Shown here: in pieces, positions 25,087-34,178 of the stretch
Layout: each line of letters starts with the position of its first letter
Position numbering within the stretch: position 1 is the stretch's first letter
NCBI GenBank assembly: GCA_905479915.1
Contig: CAJQOH010000038.1
Span: 1-64,000 of the forward strand
DNA: 64,000 nt
Direction: 5' to 3'
From: an uncultured Flavobacteriales bacterium
Lineage (GTDB): Bacteria > Bacteroidota > Bacteroidia > Flavobacteriales_E > Vicingaceae
Program-made: the position numbers and the translations under genes
Notes under the pieces: generated by a model
Database searches by the model: none
What the model was told of the DNA's origin: nothing
The model's input: only the letters and a program-made list of their open reading frames with translations

Positions 25087-25494
25087 ATGGCTCAAGACTC
25101 TAATATTGTAAAAAGTACTTTAAATTGTAAATGCCCGAAATGTCATGAGGGTGATTTATTTCTAAATACAAAGACCTACCAGTTCAAAAACTTTCTAGAA
25201 ATTCACGACAACTGCAAAGCATGTGATCAAGATTTTCAGATTGAAGCAGGATTTTATTTGGGCGCTATGTTTGTAAGCTATGCCTTAACCGTAGCAATAT
25301 GTGTTGCCGTTTTTGTAGCATTTATTACGTTTAATGCATACAGTTTAATTCCTTACTTAATTGCAACAGGGATTTCACTTACCCTTCTTACTCCTTATAC
25401 TTTAAGACTTTCTCGATCTATATGGATTACCTTTTCTGTTCGTTATGATCCAAATGCCATAAAAAAATATGCAGCACAAAATAAAAATAAATAA
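25087..25494 (+). CDS. DUF983 membrane protein
   Basis: This 135-residue protein has two N-terminal CxxC pairs (CKCPKCHEGDLF and CKACDQDFQIE), likely a zinc knuckle. Two or three membrane helices follow (AMFVSYALTVAICVAVFVAF and LIPYLIATGISLTLL). This is the DUF983 architecture, widespread in Bacteroidetes and alphaproteobacteria, without an established function. Its end overlaps the following esterase gene by 26 nt, so translation is probably coupled. Confidence 0.9.
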   Translation: MAQDSNIVKSTLNCKCPKCHEGDLFLNTKTYQFKNFLEIHDNCKACDQDFQIEAGFYLGAMFVSYALTVAICVAVFVAFITFNAYSLIPYLIATGISLTLLTPYTLRLSRSIWITFSVRYDPNAIKKYAAQNKNK

Positions 25495-26104
25495 AACCGC
25501 TACATATTATACTGAAGGTGATCTTAAAACTGCCAAAACAATATGGTTTGTTTTACACGGTTATGGTATGTTATCCAAATACTTTATTAAAAAATTCAGT
25601 CCGATTATAAATGATTCTACTTGTATTGTAGCACCTGATGGTTTATCAAAATTTTACACCAATGGATTTCATGGTAGAATTGGTGCTTCTTGGATGACAA
25701 AAGAAGACAGAGAAAATGAAATTGAAGACTATATCAACTACCTTAATCAACTCTACACAACAATTCTTGAAGAGAACAACTCTTCTAAAGTTAAGGTGAA
25801 TGTGTTGGGCTTTTCTCAAGGAGGAGCAACAGCGAGCAGATGGATTGCCAACAAACAAGTAATCCCAAATAACTTTATCCTTTGGTCGAGTATGTTTCCT
25901 GAAGAAATCGATTTTAAAACTTTCGGACAAGCATTTAACACCTTCATTCTCTATGGAAATAAAGATGAGTTTTCAACAGATACACAGATTAAAAAACAAG
26001 AAGAAATAATAAAAGAAGCCAAGTTTCACCTAATAGAGTTTAATGGAACTCACGATATTCCTAAAGAAGTATTAATAGAAGAATCAATCAAAAACAATTG
26101 GTAA
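25469..26104 (+). CDS. Alpha/beta-hydrolase, phospholipase/carboxylesterase type
   Basis: This 211-residue cytoplasmic hydrolase has the oxyanion motif FVLHGYGML (near residue 30). The nucleophile elbow is GFSQGGAT (serine near 116), an aspartate lies in YGNKDEFSTD (near 170), and the histidine is in GTHDIP near the end. The closest known type is the small carboxylesterase/lysophospholipase family. It is the middle gene of an overlapping three-gene unit with DUF983 and pyrophosphatase; the next ATG follows its stop directly. The natural substrate is unknown. Confidence 0.85.
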   Translation: MQHKIKINKTATYYTEGDLKTAKTIWFVLHGYGMLSKYFIKKFSPIINDSTCIVAPDGLSKFYTNGFHGRIGASWMTKEDRENEIEDYINYLNQLYTTILEENNSSKVKVNVLGFSQGGATASRWIANKQVIPNNFILWSSMFPEEIDFKTFGQAFNTFILYGNKDEFSTDTQIKKQEEIIKEAKFHLIEFNGTHDIPKEVLIEESIKNNW

Positions 26105-26794
26105 ATGAATTTTAAGGTATTCTTATTTATACTAACAATCGTTACGCTGCAATCTTGTAAGGAGAATTGCTCTAAAACTGAAACAGCAAACGAAGCTACT
26201 CAATTTCCTCAGGCTTTAGATAAATATACCATAAAGGGAGAAAACAATTACCTTACGGGGTATGATCCAATTGATGCTGAAGGAAATGTGAATGTAGTAA
26301 TAGAGATTCCGACTGGAACAGTTGAAAAATGGGAGGTTGAAAAATCATCTGGAAACTTAAAATGGGAATTTGAAAATAATATACCCAGAAAAATAAATTA
26401 TCTTGGTTATCCAGGTAATTATGGAATGATACCTCGCACTTTATTGCCTAAAGAATTAGGTGGAGATGGAGATCCATTAGATGTAATTGTTTTAGGGCCA
26501 GCAGTTGAACGTGGCACTGTTTTAAACACCAAAATCATTGGAATATTAAAACTCCTAGACAGAGGCGAACAAGATGATAAATTGATTGCAGTAATGAAAG
26601 GTTCTCCTTTTTTTAAGGTTAATAATTTCGTTGAATTAGACAGCCTATTTAAAGGATCTACAACCATTATTAAAACTTTCTTTGCCAATTATAAAGGTCC
26701 AGGTAAAATGGAACCTTTAGGCTGGGAGAATGAAATTGAATCTAAAAAGATGCTAAACTTCAGCATAGAAGAGTACAAGAAAGTAGCACAGTAA
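26105..26794 (+). CDS. ppa: Inorganic pyrophosphatase with lipoprotein signal
   Basis: This 229-residue family I pyrophosphatase has the signature GDGDPLDVIVLGP (near residue 120) with the catalytic aspartates, IEIPTGTVEKWEV and YPGNYGMIPRT. The usual bacterial enzyme is cytoplasmic and about 175 residues long. This one has a 50-residue N-terminal extension beginning MNFKVFLFILTIVTLQSCKE, a clear lipobox with Cys18. It would therefore be a membrane lipoprotein, probably in the periplasm, hydrolysing pyrophosphate outside the cytoplasm. The spacer after the cysteine is Thr/Glu-rich. The gene follows the esterase with no gap. Confidence 0.9.
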   Translation: MNFKVFLFILTIVTLQSCKENCSKTETANEATQFPQALDKYTIKGENNYLTGYDPIDAEGNVNVVIEIPTGTVEKWEVEKSSGNLKWEFENNIPRKINYLGYPGNYGMIPRTLLPKELGGDGDPLDVIVLGPAVERGTVLNTKIIGILKLLDRGEQDDKLIAVMKGSPFFKVNNFVELDSLFKGSTTIIKTFFANYKGPGKMEPLGWENEIESKKMLNFSIEEYKKVAQ

Positions 26795-26824
26795 ACATCA
26801 AAAAAAATAGAGACCCCCTTAAAT

Positions 26825-26862
26825 AAAAAAACTTCCAGTGTTTTAACAACAACTGGAAGTTT
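26825..26862. terminator. Bidirectional terminator
   Basis: A stem of 10 bp (AACTTCCAGT/ACTGGAAGTT), extendable to 12, encloses the loop GTTTTAACAACA. It is flanked by A-runs before and T-runs after. It lies between the convergent pyrophosphatase and YHYH genes and can terminate both. Confidence 0.8.
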
Positions 26863-26883
26863 TATAAGTACAATATATAATTT

Positions 26884-28134
26884 CTACTTTTTTAAAAATC
26901 TCATTGTTTCTGTTTTAGTCTCGTAAACCATTTTCGCGAAATAAACTCCGTTACTTAAGTTTGATACATCAATAGAAGAATAATCAGTTGCAGTTAACAA
27001 CACCTCTCCTACAACATTTGTAATCTTTACTTGATTAGGAGTTTCTCCTGTAAACGTAAAGTTAAGCACATCACTTGTTGGGTTTGGATACAGCGTAAAC
27101 TCATTACTTTTTTCAGTAAAATTATTTACACTAGCCAATACAGGTGTACAATTTACATTTCCAGGTATATTGCTTGATGTACTTGTATTGTCTACTTCAC
27201 CATAATACTCAGCTGCAAACAAATAAGGAAAAGCAGGCTCACCTACAGCATCCATTGTAGTAAAGTAAGCATAAGTACCTCCTGGATATTCGGGTGTAAC
27301 ACATACTCTCCCGTTGTATTGATCTAAAATAGAATCTGCAGCTCCTCCAACAAAGTCATAATCCTCAATATATGTTCCTAAAGGAAAAGCTCCTCCAATA
27401 GCTGGACCAGCCGGAGATGATGTAACTGAACCTGGCAGTAAAGTTCTATCATTGATGTTTCTTAATTCATATCCTGAAATCATTCTTGTTATAGCGCTTG
27501 TATTATCCATACCAGTAGCATAACCATAAGGTCCGTAAATTGGAAAGCCATCATAAGAATAACCAATTAAAGGAGAATGAGTAGCTCCAGTAGATGAAGT
27601 TAAAGCAGATGGAATAGCATGATAATGATAATTAGAACTTTGGTCAGGATGACCATTTCCTGCAGCATCCATAGTTGCTCCTTCAGATACCCAAGCATCA
27701 GAATTCCAATTACCATCTCCCATTGATCCACCTTCATTTTGTCCTGTAGTAGAACTATAAGATTTTGCATCACCATAACCGTAAAAGATTACTCCATTTA
27801 AAGCAACACCAATAGAACCTTTTAAAGGAACAGAAGTTTTAGTACCTAACTCTTCAGTAGGATTTCTAGATATTTTAAATACATGACCTTGCGCTCCAGC
27901 AGTATTTGGATTCATAGGATATGGCCCCATAGAATAAGTCCCGGCCAAACCTGTAGCTGATATAAATACAAAGTTAGTATTGTAACAAACAGTCTGTACA
28001 TCTCCAGAGTCCGTATAAATTGTACCATTCTCTTCGGCAAAGCCTGTTGTCATGATCCATGATGATAATTCAGGTTGTGCCTGAGCAAAGTTTGTTAGGA
28101 ACAAAATTCCTAAAGCGAGTAAAAGTTTTTTCAT
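26884..28134 (-). CDS. T9SS-secreted YHYH-domain protein
   Basis: This 416-residue protein has a signal peptide (1-19, ending FAQAQ). The YHYH domain covers residues about 60-330, with the eponymous SSNYHYHAIPSAL followed by GYSYDGFPIYGPYGY. The C-terminal 75 residues are a T9SS sorting domain (FTLYPNPTSDVLNFTF ... NLSNGVYFAKMVYETKTETM). The domain is common in marine bacteria; histidine clusters suggest metal binding, but no function is established. A TATCTTTC box upstream may be its promoter. Confidence 0.9.
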   Translation of the reverse strand: MKKLLLALGILFLTNFAQAQPELSSWIMTTGFAEENGTIYTDSGDVQTVCYNTNFVFISATGLAGTYSMGPYPMNPNTAGAQGHVFKISRNPTEELGTKTSVPLKGSIGVALNGVIFYGYGDAKSYSSTTGQNEGGSMGDGNWNSDAWVSEGATMDAAGNGHPDQSSNYHYHAIPSALTSSTGATHSPLIGYSYDGFPIYGPYGYATGMDNTSAITRMISGYELRNINDRTLLPGSVTSSPAGPAIGGAFPLGTYIEDYDFVGGAADSILDQYNGRVCVTPEYPGGTYAYFTTMDAVGEPAFPYLFAAEYYGEVDNTSTSSNIPGNVNCTPVLASVNNFTEKSNEFTLYPNPTSDVLNFTFTGETPNQVKITNVVGEVLLTATDYSSIDVSNLSNGVYFAKMVYETKTETMRFLKK

Positions 28135-28195
28135 AGTAATAGATTTAAAGTGTTAATTTATTTTCATAAGACTTAAGAAAGATAAAAAGGTTTAA

Positions 28196-29194
28196 TCAAT
28201 TAAAAAATACTTCTTTAACGATCTCTTCTTCATCAATATCATTCATACATTTAAAATGTTTTTTAGGACATTTATTATACCCTATCTTAGAACAGGGTCT
28301 ACATTTTAAATCCTTATTTTCTACAATAGTGAACTTCTCTGGAGTATTAGGGTAGTATGGATACATTCCGAAATCAGGAACTGTATTTCCCCAAACAGAT
28401 ATTATTTTAACATCTAAAGCAGCACCAATATGCATCAAACCAGTATCATGAGTGATTAAAACTTTACAACTTTTTACCAATGATGCAGATTGATTGAGAG
28501 AATATTTACCACATGCATTGTAAATCAAATCACCTACTGCAGCTTTAATTTGTTCAGCTGTTGTTTGATCTTCTTTCCCTCCTAATAATACAATAGGTAA
28601 ATTAACTTTCTTACAAACCGAAATCAATTTATTTAATGGTAAACGCTTTGTAGCATGTTGTGCTCCAATAGCTAAAGCAACATATTCTTTTTGGTGAGTT
28701 CCAGGAAGTTCAGATAGTTTAACGTTATCTGCATCTCCAATAAAATACTCCAATCCTTTTTGGTCATTGGTAACACCTAAAGATTTTACGGCTTCTAAAT
28801 ACCTATCTACAATATGAATTTTAGGTAACTTATTGATTTTAAATGCAGTCAATAACCACTTTTTGTAATTTAATTTCTCGAACGAAAATGAAAGTACTTT
28901 TAAACTTTTAACTACCCTTTTTGAGCGTAAATTTTTATGCAAATCAACAACATAATGAAACTGCTCTTCAATTAAAGCATCCATTACCTCATTGGTACTT
29001 TTGTCAATCGTATGAATTTTAGAAATGTGAGGATTATTGTTTACAACACTCTTGTACTGGTTTTTAGTTAAAAAATGAATTTCAACATCGCCTACCAATT
29101 GTTCCTTTAAACATCGTACAACAGGAGAAGTTAAAACAATATCACCTATCGAACTAAACCGGATAATTAATATTTTCACCTTCTGCTCTTCCAC
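28196..29194 (-). CDS. Glycosyltransferase family 9 (heptosyltransferase-like)
   Basis: This 332-residue GT-B enzyme opens with KILIIRFSSIGDIVLTSPVVRCLKE, the family 9 signature. It carries HLTKNQYKSVV, ALAIGAQHATKRLPLNKLI and the donor-site ITHDTGLMHIGAALDVKIISVWG. The C-terminus has a Cys-rich segment (CRPCSKIGYNKCPKKHFKC) seen in flavobacterial members. It likely adds a sugar to the lipopolysaccharide core. Both candidate starts are GTG: 29194, four bases after a TATATTTG box (29206-29199), and 29179. The second would give the more usual N-terminus. Confidence 0.9.
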   Translation of the reverse strand: MEEQKVKILIIRFSSIGDIVLTSPVVRCLKEQLVGDVEIHFLTKNQYKSVVNNNPHISKIHTIDKSTNEVMDALIEEQFHYVVDLHKNLRSKRVVKSLKVLSFSFEKLNYKKWLLTAFKINKLPKIHIVDRYLEAVKSLGVTNDQKGLEYFIGDADNVKLSELPGTHQKEYVALAIGAQHATKRLPLNKLISVCKKVNLPIVLLGGKEDQTTAEQIKAAVGDLIYNACGKYSLNQSASLVKSCKVLITHDTGLMHIGAALDVKIISVWGNTVPDFGMYPYYPNTPEKFTIVENKDLKCRPCSKIGYNKCPKKHFKCMNDIDEEEIVKEVFFN

Positions 29195-29198
29195 AGAA

Positions 29199-29206
29199 CA
29201 AATATA
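29199..29206 (-). promoter_or_regulatory. Predicted -7 box (TATATTTG) for the GT9 gene
   Basis: TATATTTG on the minus strand lies 4 nt before GTG 29194 and 19 nt before GTG 29179. If it is used, the longer form would be leaderless. Confidence 0.45.
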
Positions 29207-29309
29207 GTTGAAAATTTTAGAGCTAATTATTAATTAATATGATTAAAGTTAGTTACAATTAATCTGTTCTATTTGCTTACTTTTACTTTCCTTAAATTAA
29301 TGAAGATAG

Positions 29310-30293
29310 ATGCAAGAATTAATTGAAAATTTTACAAAACACATTTCCGAATCAATAACTATTAGTAAATCTAGTAACTTATCTGCATTTTCGGGAAAGG
29401 TAGAAAACGTTTTAATCTGTGGTTTAGGAGGTTCTGGTATTGGTGCTACAATTATTGCTCAAATAGTTGCTCAAGATGCTAACTGTCCTGTAACCATAAA
29501 CAAAGATTATAAAATCCCTGCATTTGTTAATCAAAACACCTTAGTTCTTTGCTGTTCTTATTCAGGTAATACTGAAGAGAGTTTAGAAATGCTAGAACAA
29601 GCTCAAGCAAAAAATGCAATTATTACTTGCGTTACTTCTGGAGGGAAATTAGAGGAAATCGCAAAAGCGAAAAATTACAACCACATTATTATTCCTGGAG
29701 GTCACCCACCAAGAGCTGCATTTGGTTTAGCTTTTCCTACATTATTTACAATACTAAAACATTACAGTGTAATTGAGAGTGATTATACGGATCAGTTTAA
29801 CAATTCAATCAGTACAATTGATGCTGAAGAAGAAAACATCATAACTGAAGCAAAATCAATTACAGAAAAACTGATGAATAAGATTCCTGTAATTTATGCT
29901 GATGCAAATTATGAAGGTGTTGCTGTAAGGTTTCGTCAACAAATAAACGAGAATTCTAAAATGCTTTGTTGGCATCATGTTATTCCTGAAATGAACCATA
30001 ACGAATTGGTTGGATGGACTAAAAAGAATGAAGATTTAGCTGTAGTAATTTTTAGAAACGAAGATGATTATTTCCGAACTCAAAAAAGAATGGAAGTAAA
30101 CAAAACAGTTTTTGAAAAATACACATCAACAATTATAGAAATACATTCTAAAGGAAATTCTCAATTAGAAAGAGCGTTATACTTAGTTCATTTAGGTGAC
30201 TGGGTTTCTCTTCTTATTGCGAATAAAAAAGGAATTGATGTTACTGAAGTTGATGTAATTACTCATTTAAAAGGTGAGTTAGCCAAAATTTAA
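29310..30293 (+). CDS. SIS-domain phosphoglucose/phosphomannose isomerase family protein
   Basis: This 327-residue protein has two SIS subdomains. The first contains VLICGLGGSGIGATIIAQI and CCSYSGNTEESLEML, which bind the sugar phosphate. The second has the family C-terminal ISO/PMI part with CWHHVIPEMNHNELVGW and VHLGDWVSLLIANKKGIDVTEVDVI. Family members interconvert glucose-6-phosphate, mannose-6-phosphate and fructose-6-phosphate. The start at 29310 is used because an ATG ten bases earlier meets a stop within nine codons. Confidence 0.9.
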   Translation: MQELIENFTKHISESITISKSSNLSAFSGKVENVLICGLGGSGIGATIIAQIVAQDANCPVTINKDYKIPAFVNQNTLVLCCSYSGNTEESLEMLEQAQAKNAIITCVTSGGKLEEIAKAKNYNHIIIPGGHPPRAAFGLAFPTLFTILKHYSVIESDYTDQFNNSISTIDAEEENIITEAKSITEKLMNKIPVIYADANYEGVAVRFRQQINENSKMLCWHHVIPEMNHNELVGWTKKNEDLAVVIFRNEDDYFRTQKRMEVNKTVFEKYTSTIIEIHSKGNSQLERALYLVHLGDWVSLLIANKKGIDVTEVDVITHLKGELAKI

Positions 30294-30298
30294 TATAC

Positions 30299-30374
30299 CG
30301 TCATTGCGAGGTACGAAGCAATCTCGTTTTTGAATCATAAGATTGCTTCACTCGTTACCTCGTTCGCAATGACG
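30299..30374. repeat. REP-like palindrome containing the lipB start codon
   Basis: The outer arms CGTCATTGCG (30299-30308) and CGCAATGACG (30365-30374) are perfectly complementary. The inner arms GAAGCAATC and GATTGCTTC are also perfect, around a loop with TTTTTGAATCATAA. The core TCATTGCG is shared with the repeats at 20701 and 21063. The right arm contains the lipB ATG at 30369. Confidence 0.8.
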
Positions 30375-31079
30375 AAAAAGACAAAACAAATTCATTTCCA
30401 AGATTTAGGACTAATTGACTACAAGGAAGCATGGGATTTTCAAGAAGAGCTTTTTAAAGCCAATGTTGATGCTAAAATTGAAAATCGAAAAGCTGATAAA
30501 ACAATTACAGAAACCCAAAATCACCTTATTTTTTGTGAACACCCTCACGTATATACACTAGGCAAAAGTGGTGATGAAAGTCATTTATTGCTCTCTGAAG
30601 CTCTCCTAAAACAAAAAGGAGCTACTTACTACAAAATAAATAGAGGTGGAGATATTACCTACCATGGCCCAGGACAAATTGTTGGTTATCCTATTTTAGA
30701 TTTAGATAAATTCTTTACAGACATTCATAAATACCTTCGGTTCTTAGAAGAAATGATTATTCTAACCTTAGCCGAGTATGGTATTAAATCCGGAAGATCT
30801 GATGGTTTCACAGGTGTTTGGTTAGATGCTGACAATCCACTTAAAGCACGTAAAATCTGTGCCATGGGTGTACGCTGCAGCAGATGGGTAACCATGCATG
30901 GCTTTGCATTCAATGTAAATGCTAATTTAGACTACTTCAACAACATTGTTCCTTGCGGAATTGCAGATAAACAAGTTACCTCACTACAAAAGGAACTTAA
31001 TCGAGAAATTGACGTAAACGAGGTAAAGCAAAAATTAAAAAAACACTTCGTTCAGCTTTTTGAAGCCCAATTTATCTGA
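30369..31079 (+). CDS. lipB: Octanoyltransferase (lipoate biosynthesis)
   Basis: This enzyme of about 236 residues moves octanoyl groups from acyl carrier protein to lipoyl domains. LipB motifs are FCEHPHVYTLGKSGDESHLL, RGGDITYHGPGQIVGYPI, KARKICAMGVR (catalytic lysine) and VPCGIADKQVTSL (catalytic cysteine). The ATG at 30369 lies inside the right arm of a REP-like palindrome. An open frame runs further upstream through the palindrome, but the family N-terminus (QIHFQDLGLIDY) fits the 30369 start. Its product would lipoylate keto-acid dehydrogenase complexes such as that of the E1 at 36.5 kb. Confidence 0.95.
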   Translation: MTKKTKQIHFQDLGLIDYKEAWDFQEELFKANVDAKIENRKADKTITETQNHLIFCEHPHVYTLGKSGDESHLLLSEALLKQKGATYYKINRGGDITYHGPGQIVGYPILDLDKFFTDIHKYLRFLEEMIILTLAEYGIKSGRSDGFTGVWLDADNPLKARKICAMGVRCSRWVTMHGFAFNVNANLDYFNNIVPCGIADKQVTSLQKELNREIDVNEVKQKLKKHFVQLFEAQFI

Positions 31080-31083
31080 CTCA

Positions 31084-32232
31084 ATGAAAAGATTAAAAAA
31101 GACATTACTAATTATAAGTTCAATATTAGTAATCGTTTTTTTATTAATAATTGTATCAGGAAACGCTCACCTATTTAAAGCTGTAGCTTCTACTTATTTA
31201 GTTGGTAAAACAGGTCCGAGTATTGATGATCACGCTATTTTTGAAAGTAGAGAAGTTGCTAATGGAGAACATCAACAATGGGAATTTGGCAAACATTACA
31301 ACAAAGTCTACGATAAAAAATTGCTTACCGAAATTGAGCAATTGAACCCTGCAGCTTTTCTAGTAGTTAAACATGATAAAATTGTTTACGAAAAATATTG
31401 GGATAACTACAATGAAAACTCTTTAACCAATTCTTTTTCTGTGGCTAAAACCTTTATCGGTTTATTGATTGGGATTGCCATTGATGAAGGAAAAATTAAC
31501 AGTGTAAACGACCCTGTAGGGAACTATTTGCCCCAATACAATGAAAACCCTGAACTAACAATAAAACACCTACTCACAATGAGCTCAGGTATTAATTTTG
31601 ATGAGAGTTACAAAAGCCCTTTCGGGCATATGGCCAAAGCTTATTATGGAACAGATATTGAAAAGTTAAATGAGAATTATTCGGTTTCAGAAACTCCAGG
31701 AAAAAACTGGAAATATTTAGGAGGCAACACCATTATCCTTTCTCTTATCTTAGAACAAGTAACCGGAACAAGTATTTCTGAATACATGAGTAAAAAAGTC
31801 TGGCAGCCTATTGGAGCTAAAAACCCTGCACTTTGGAGTTTAGATAAAAAGGATGGTAGAGAGAAATCTTACTGCTGTTTTTATTCGAATGCTAGAGACT
31901 TTGCACGTATTGGAAAGTTATATTTAAATAATGGCTTATGGAATAAAAGAAGAATTGTCTCTGAAAAATACATTAAAGCCTCAACTTCTGCTGCTTATGG
32001 GTTAAAAGATAAAGCCGGATTACCGGTAGATTTTTACGGATACCAAATGTGGATGACCTATTACAATGACTTAGATGTGTTTTATGCCAGAGGTATATTA
32101 GGGCAATTTATAATTGTAATACCCGAAAGAAACATTGTAATCGTCCGTTTAGGACATGAAAGAGGAAATAACCTACCCAACCATCATCCAAACGATTTCT
32201 ATACTTACATCGATTTTGCTTTGAAGCAGTAA
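31084..32232 (+). CDS. Serine hydrolase of the class C beta-lactamase-related family
   Basis: This 382-residue protein has an N-terminal membrane anchor or uncleaved signal (LLIISSILVIVFLLIIVSG). The catalytic S-x-x-K is in TNSFSVAKTFIGLLIGIAID (near residue 115). Family-typical HLLTMSSGINFDE and YLGGNTIILSLILEQVTG follow, the latter standing where a Y-x-N would be. Members act as esterases or peptidases; antibiotic resistance is not implied. The ATG at 31084, 4 nt after lipB, is preferred to 31060, which overlaps lipB and adds eight atypical residues. Confidence 0.85.
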   Translation: MKRLKKTLLIISSILVIVFLLIIVSGNAHLFKAVASTYLVGKTGPSIDDHAIFESREVANGEHQQWEFGKHYNKVYDKKLLTEIEQLNPAAFLVVKHDKIVYEKYWDNYNENSLTNSFSVAKTFIGLLIGIAIDEGKINSVNDPVGNYLPQYNENPELTIKHLLTMSSGINFDESYKSPFGHMAKAYYGTDIEKLNENYSVSETPGKNWKYLGGNTIILSLILEQVTGTSISEYMSKKVWQPIGAKNPALWSLDKKDGREKSYCCFYSNARDFARIGKLYLNNGLWNKRRIVSEKYIKASTSAAYGLKDKAGLPVDFYGYQMWMTYYNDLDVFYARGILGQFIIVIPERNIVIVRLGHERGNNLPNHHPNDFYTYIDFALKQ

Positions 32233-32241
32233 GTATAAAAC

Positions 32242-32271
32242 AAAAAGTCCTCACAATGTGAGGACTTTTTT
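32242..32271. terminator. Bidirectional terminator
   Basis: The arms AAAAAGTCCTCAC and GTGAGGACTTTTT form a 13-bp stem around AAT, with A- and T-runs on either side. It lies between the convergent serine hydrolase and ilvE genes. Confidence 0.85.
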
Positions 32272-32291
32272 GTTACTATATTAGAAAGGAT

Positions 32292-33359
32292 TTATACCTT
32301 ATAAATCCATCCGTGTGTATCTTCAATCTTACCACGTTTAAGATCTTGTATAATCTGACCTACTTCATTAGACAATGTTCTACTATCCAATGAAGGCAAT
32401 TCAAAACGTTCATCATTATAAGTAATAGAAGATATTTGAGCTAAGGTAGCTGCTGTACCTGTACCAAAAGCATCTTTTAACGTTCCATTTTTGATCGATT
32501 CAATTACCTCAGCAACAGAAACTTTTCTTTCTTCTACTTTCACTCCTAATTCCTTAGCAATCGTTAGAACACTATCTCTAGTAATACCTGCTAAAGTTGT
32601 TTTTAAGTCTGTAAAAGGGGTAATTAATGTATCTCCGATATGGAACATAATATTCATTGTTCCTGACTCTTCTATGTATTTATGCTCTTTAGCATCTGTC
32701 CATATCAATTGTCTAAATCCTTGTTCCTGTCCTAATTTTGCTGGGTACAATGCTGCAGCATAATTTCCTGCCGCTTTTGCGTAACCCACTCCACCTTCTG
32801 AAGCCCTTGTATATTCTGTTTCAATTTTTACATGAACCTCATCTTGGTAATAACCTCCAACTGGTGAAGTAAAAATCATAAACTTATATTCATCTGCAGG
32901 TCGAACTCCTAAAAGCTCTTCACTAGCAAACAAGTAAGGTCTAATGTATAATGAGCAACCATCAATAGAAGGTACCCAATCAGCATCAACCTTTATCAAT
33001 TCTTTCACAGCTTCCATAAATAATTCCTCAGGAATTTCTGGCATGCATAATCTTGAAGCTGACTTGTTAATTCTTTTCGCATTTTCTTCTGGTCTAAAAA
33101 GAAAAATTTCTCCAGATTCGTTTTTGTAAGCTTTCATCCCCTCAAAAACAGATTGACCGTAATGTATAGCTGCACAAGCAGGACTTAATGTAATTGGAGC
33201 GTAAGGAAGTATCTCAAAATTTTTCCACTCACCATCTTTGTAGTCTGCTATAAACATATGATCTGAGAATTGCTTCCCAAATTGTATGTTATTAAAATCT
33301 ACAAATGGCAATTTAGAACCTTCTGATTTATTTATTTTGATGTTACTTACTATATCCAT
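32292..33359 (-). CDS. ilvE: Branched-chain amino acid aminotransferase
   Basis: This enzyme of about 355 residues transfers amino groups to and from leucine, isoleucine and valine. It is of the class IV fold: AIHYGQSVFEGMKAYK, SLYIRPYLFASEELLGV, the PLP lysine in VGYAKAAGNYAAAL, IEESGTMNIMF and GTGTAATLAQIS. It belongs to the longer IlvE subgroup (about 355 residues). The start at 33359 (MDIVSNIKINK) matches the family N-terminus; an ATG at 33383 adds eight charged residues. It supplies keto acids for the branched-chain E1 encoded at 36.5 kb and may run in reverse for amino-acid synthesis. Confidence 0.94.
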   Translation of the reverse strand: MDIVSNIKINKSEGSKLPFVDFNNIQFGKQFSDHMFIADYKDGEWKNFEILPYAPITLSPACAAIHYGQSVFEGMKAYKNESGEIFLFRPEENAKRINKSASRLCMPEIPEELFMEAVKELIKVDADWVPSIDGCSLYIRPYLFASEELLGVRPADEYKFMIFTSPVGGYYQDEVHVKIETEYTRASEGGVGYAKAAGNYAAALYPAKLGQEQGFRQLIWTDAKEHKYIEESGTMNIMFHIGDTLITPFTDLKTTLAGITRDSVLTIAKELGVKVEERKVSVAEVIESIKNGTLKDAFGTGTAATLAQISSITYNDERFELPSLDSRTLSNEVGQIIQDLKRGKIEDTHGWIYKV

Positions 33360-33461
33360 TGACTTTTTCTCCTCTTTTATCATTCCTTAAAATTACCAAT
33401 TATAATTGTTGTATTAGGATTTAATACAGTACTGAATCAAGAAAATCTTAACAAAATGAAG

Positions 33462-34178
33462 TTACGCGACAGTAAGTTTCTCATTTACATAGTCTAAAGC
33501 AATTTTTAATTGCTCATCCTGAGTTATTTCAGAATTATCAATAACAATGGCATCTTCTGCCTGAATAAGTGGATTTTCACTTCTACTGGTATCGTCATTG
33601 TCTCTTTTTGTAATGTTTTCTAAAACATCTTCAAAGGGGATATTATCACCTTTGGCCTGTAACTCATCAAACCTACGTTGCGCTCTAACGTTATGATCTG
33701 CAGTCATAAATATTTTTAGTTCTGCATTTGGAAATACCACAGAACCAATATCTCTTCCATCCATCACCAACCCTTTAGCTTTACCAAGCTCTCTCTGAAC
33801 CTCTACTAATTTAGCTCGTACCTCTTTTATTTGAGCTACTTTACTTACTTGATTAGAAACAGCTATTCCTCTAATTTCTTTTTCAATATTTTCTCCATCC
33901 AAATAAGTTTCAGACGCATTTAAAGTTGGGTTATAAGAAAAGGACACCTTAATCTCAGGCAAAGATTCAATCAATTTTTGTTCATCAAAATGAGCATCAG
34001 AAATTATTTTATTTCGAATAGAATAAAGCGCAATAGCTCTATACATTGCTCCAGTATCTACATAGATATAGCCTTTCTCTTTAGCTATTTGTTTTGCCAG
34101 GGTGCTTTTACCACAAGAAGAATATCCATCAATAGCAACAATTATTTTACTTGTAGTGAGTGTAGCTGAACTATCCAT
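33462..34178 (-). CDS. cmk: Cytidylate kinase
   Basis: This 238-residue kinase phosphorylates CMP and dCMP. It has the P-loop AIDGYSSCGKSTLAKQIA, then YVDTGAMYRAIALY, DGRDIGSVVFPNAELKIFMTA and KRDNDDTSRSENPLIQAEDA, all standard for Cmk. The start overlaps the porQ stop by 8 nt, so the two are translationally coupled. This porQ-cmk pairing is widespread in Bacteroidetes. Confidence 0.96.
   Translation of the reverse strand: MDSSATLTTSKIIVAIDGYSSCGKSTLAKQIAKEKGYIYVDTGAMYRAIALYSIRNKIISDAHFDEQKLIESLPEIKVSFSYNPTLNASETYLDGENIEKEIRGIAVSNQVSKVAQIKEVRAKLVEVQRELGKAKGLVMDGRDIGSVVFPNAELKIFMTADHNVRAQRRFDELQAKGDNIPFEDVLENITKRDNDDTSRSENPLIQAEDAIVIDNSEITQDEQLKIALDYVNEKLTVA

Noticed and set aside
30330-30368. 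Longer lipB start inside the palindrome
   Set aside because: The extra 13 residues are encoded by the repeat itself and do not resemble LipB N-termini; 30369 gives the family's normal length.
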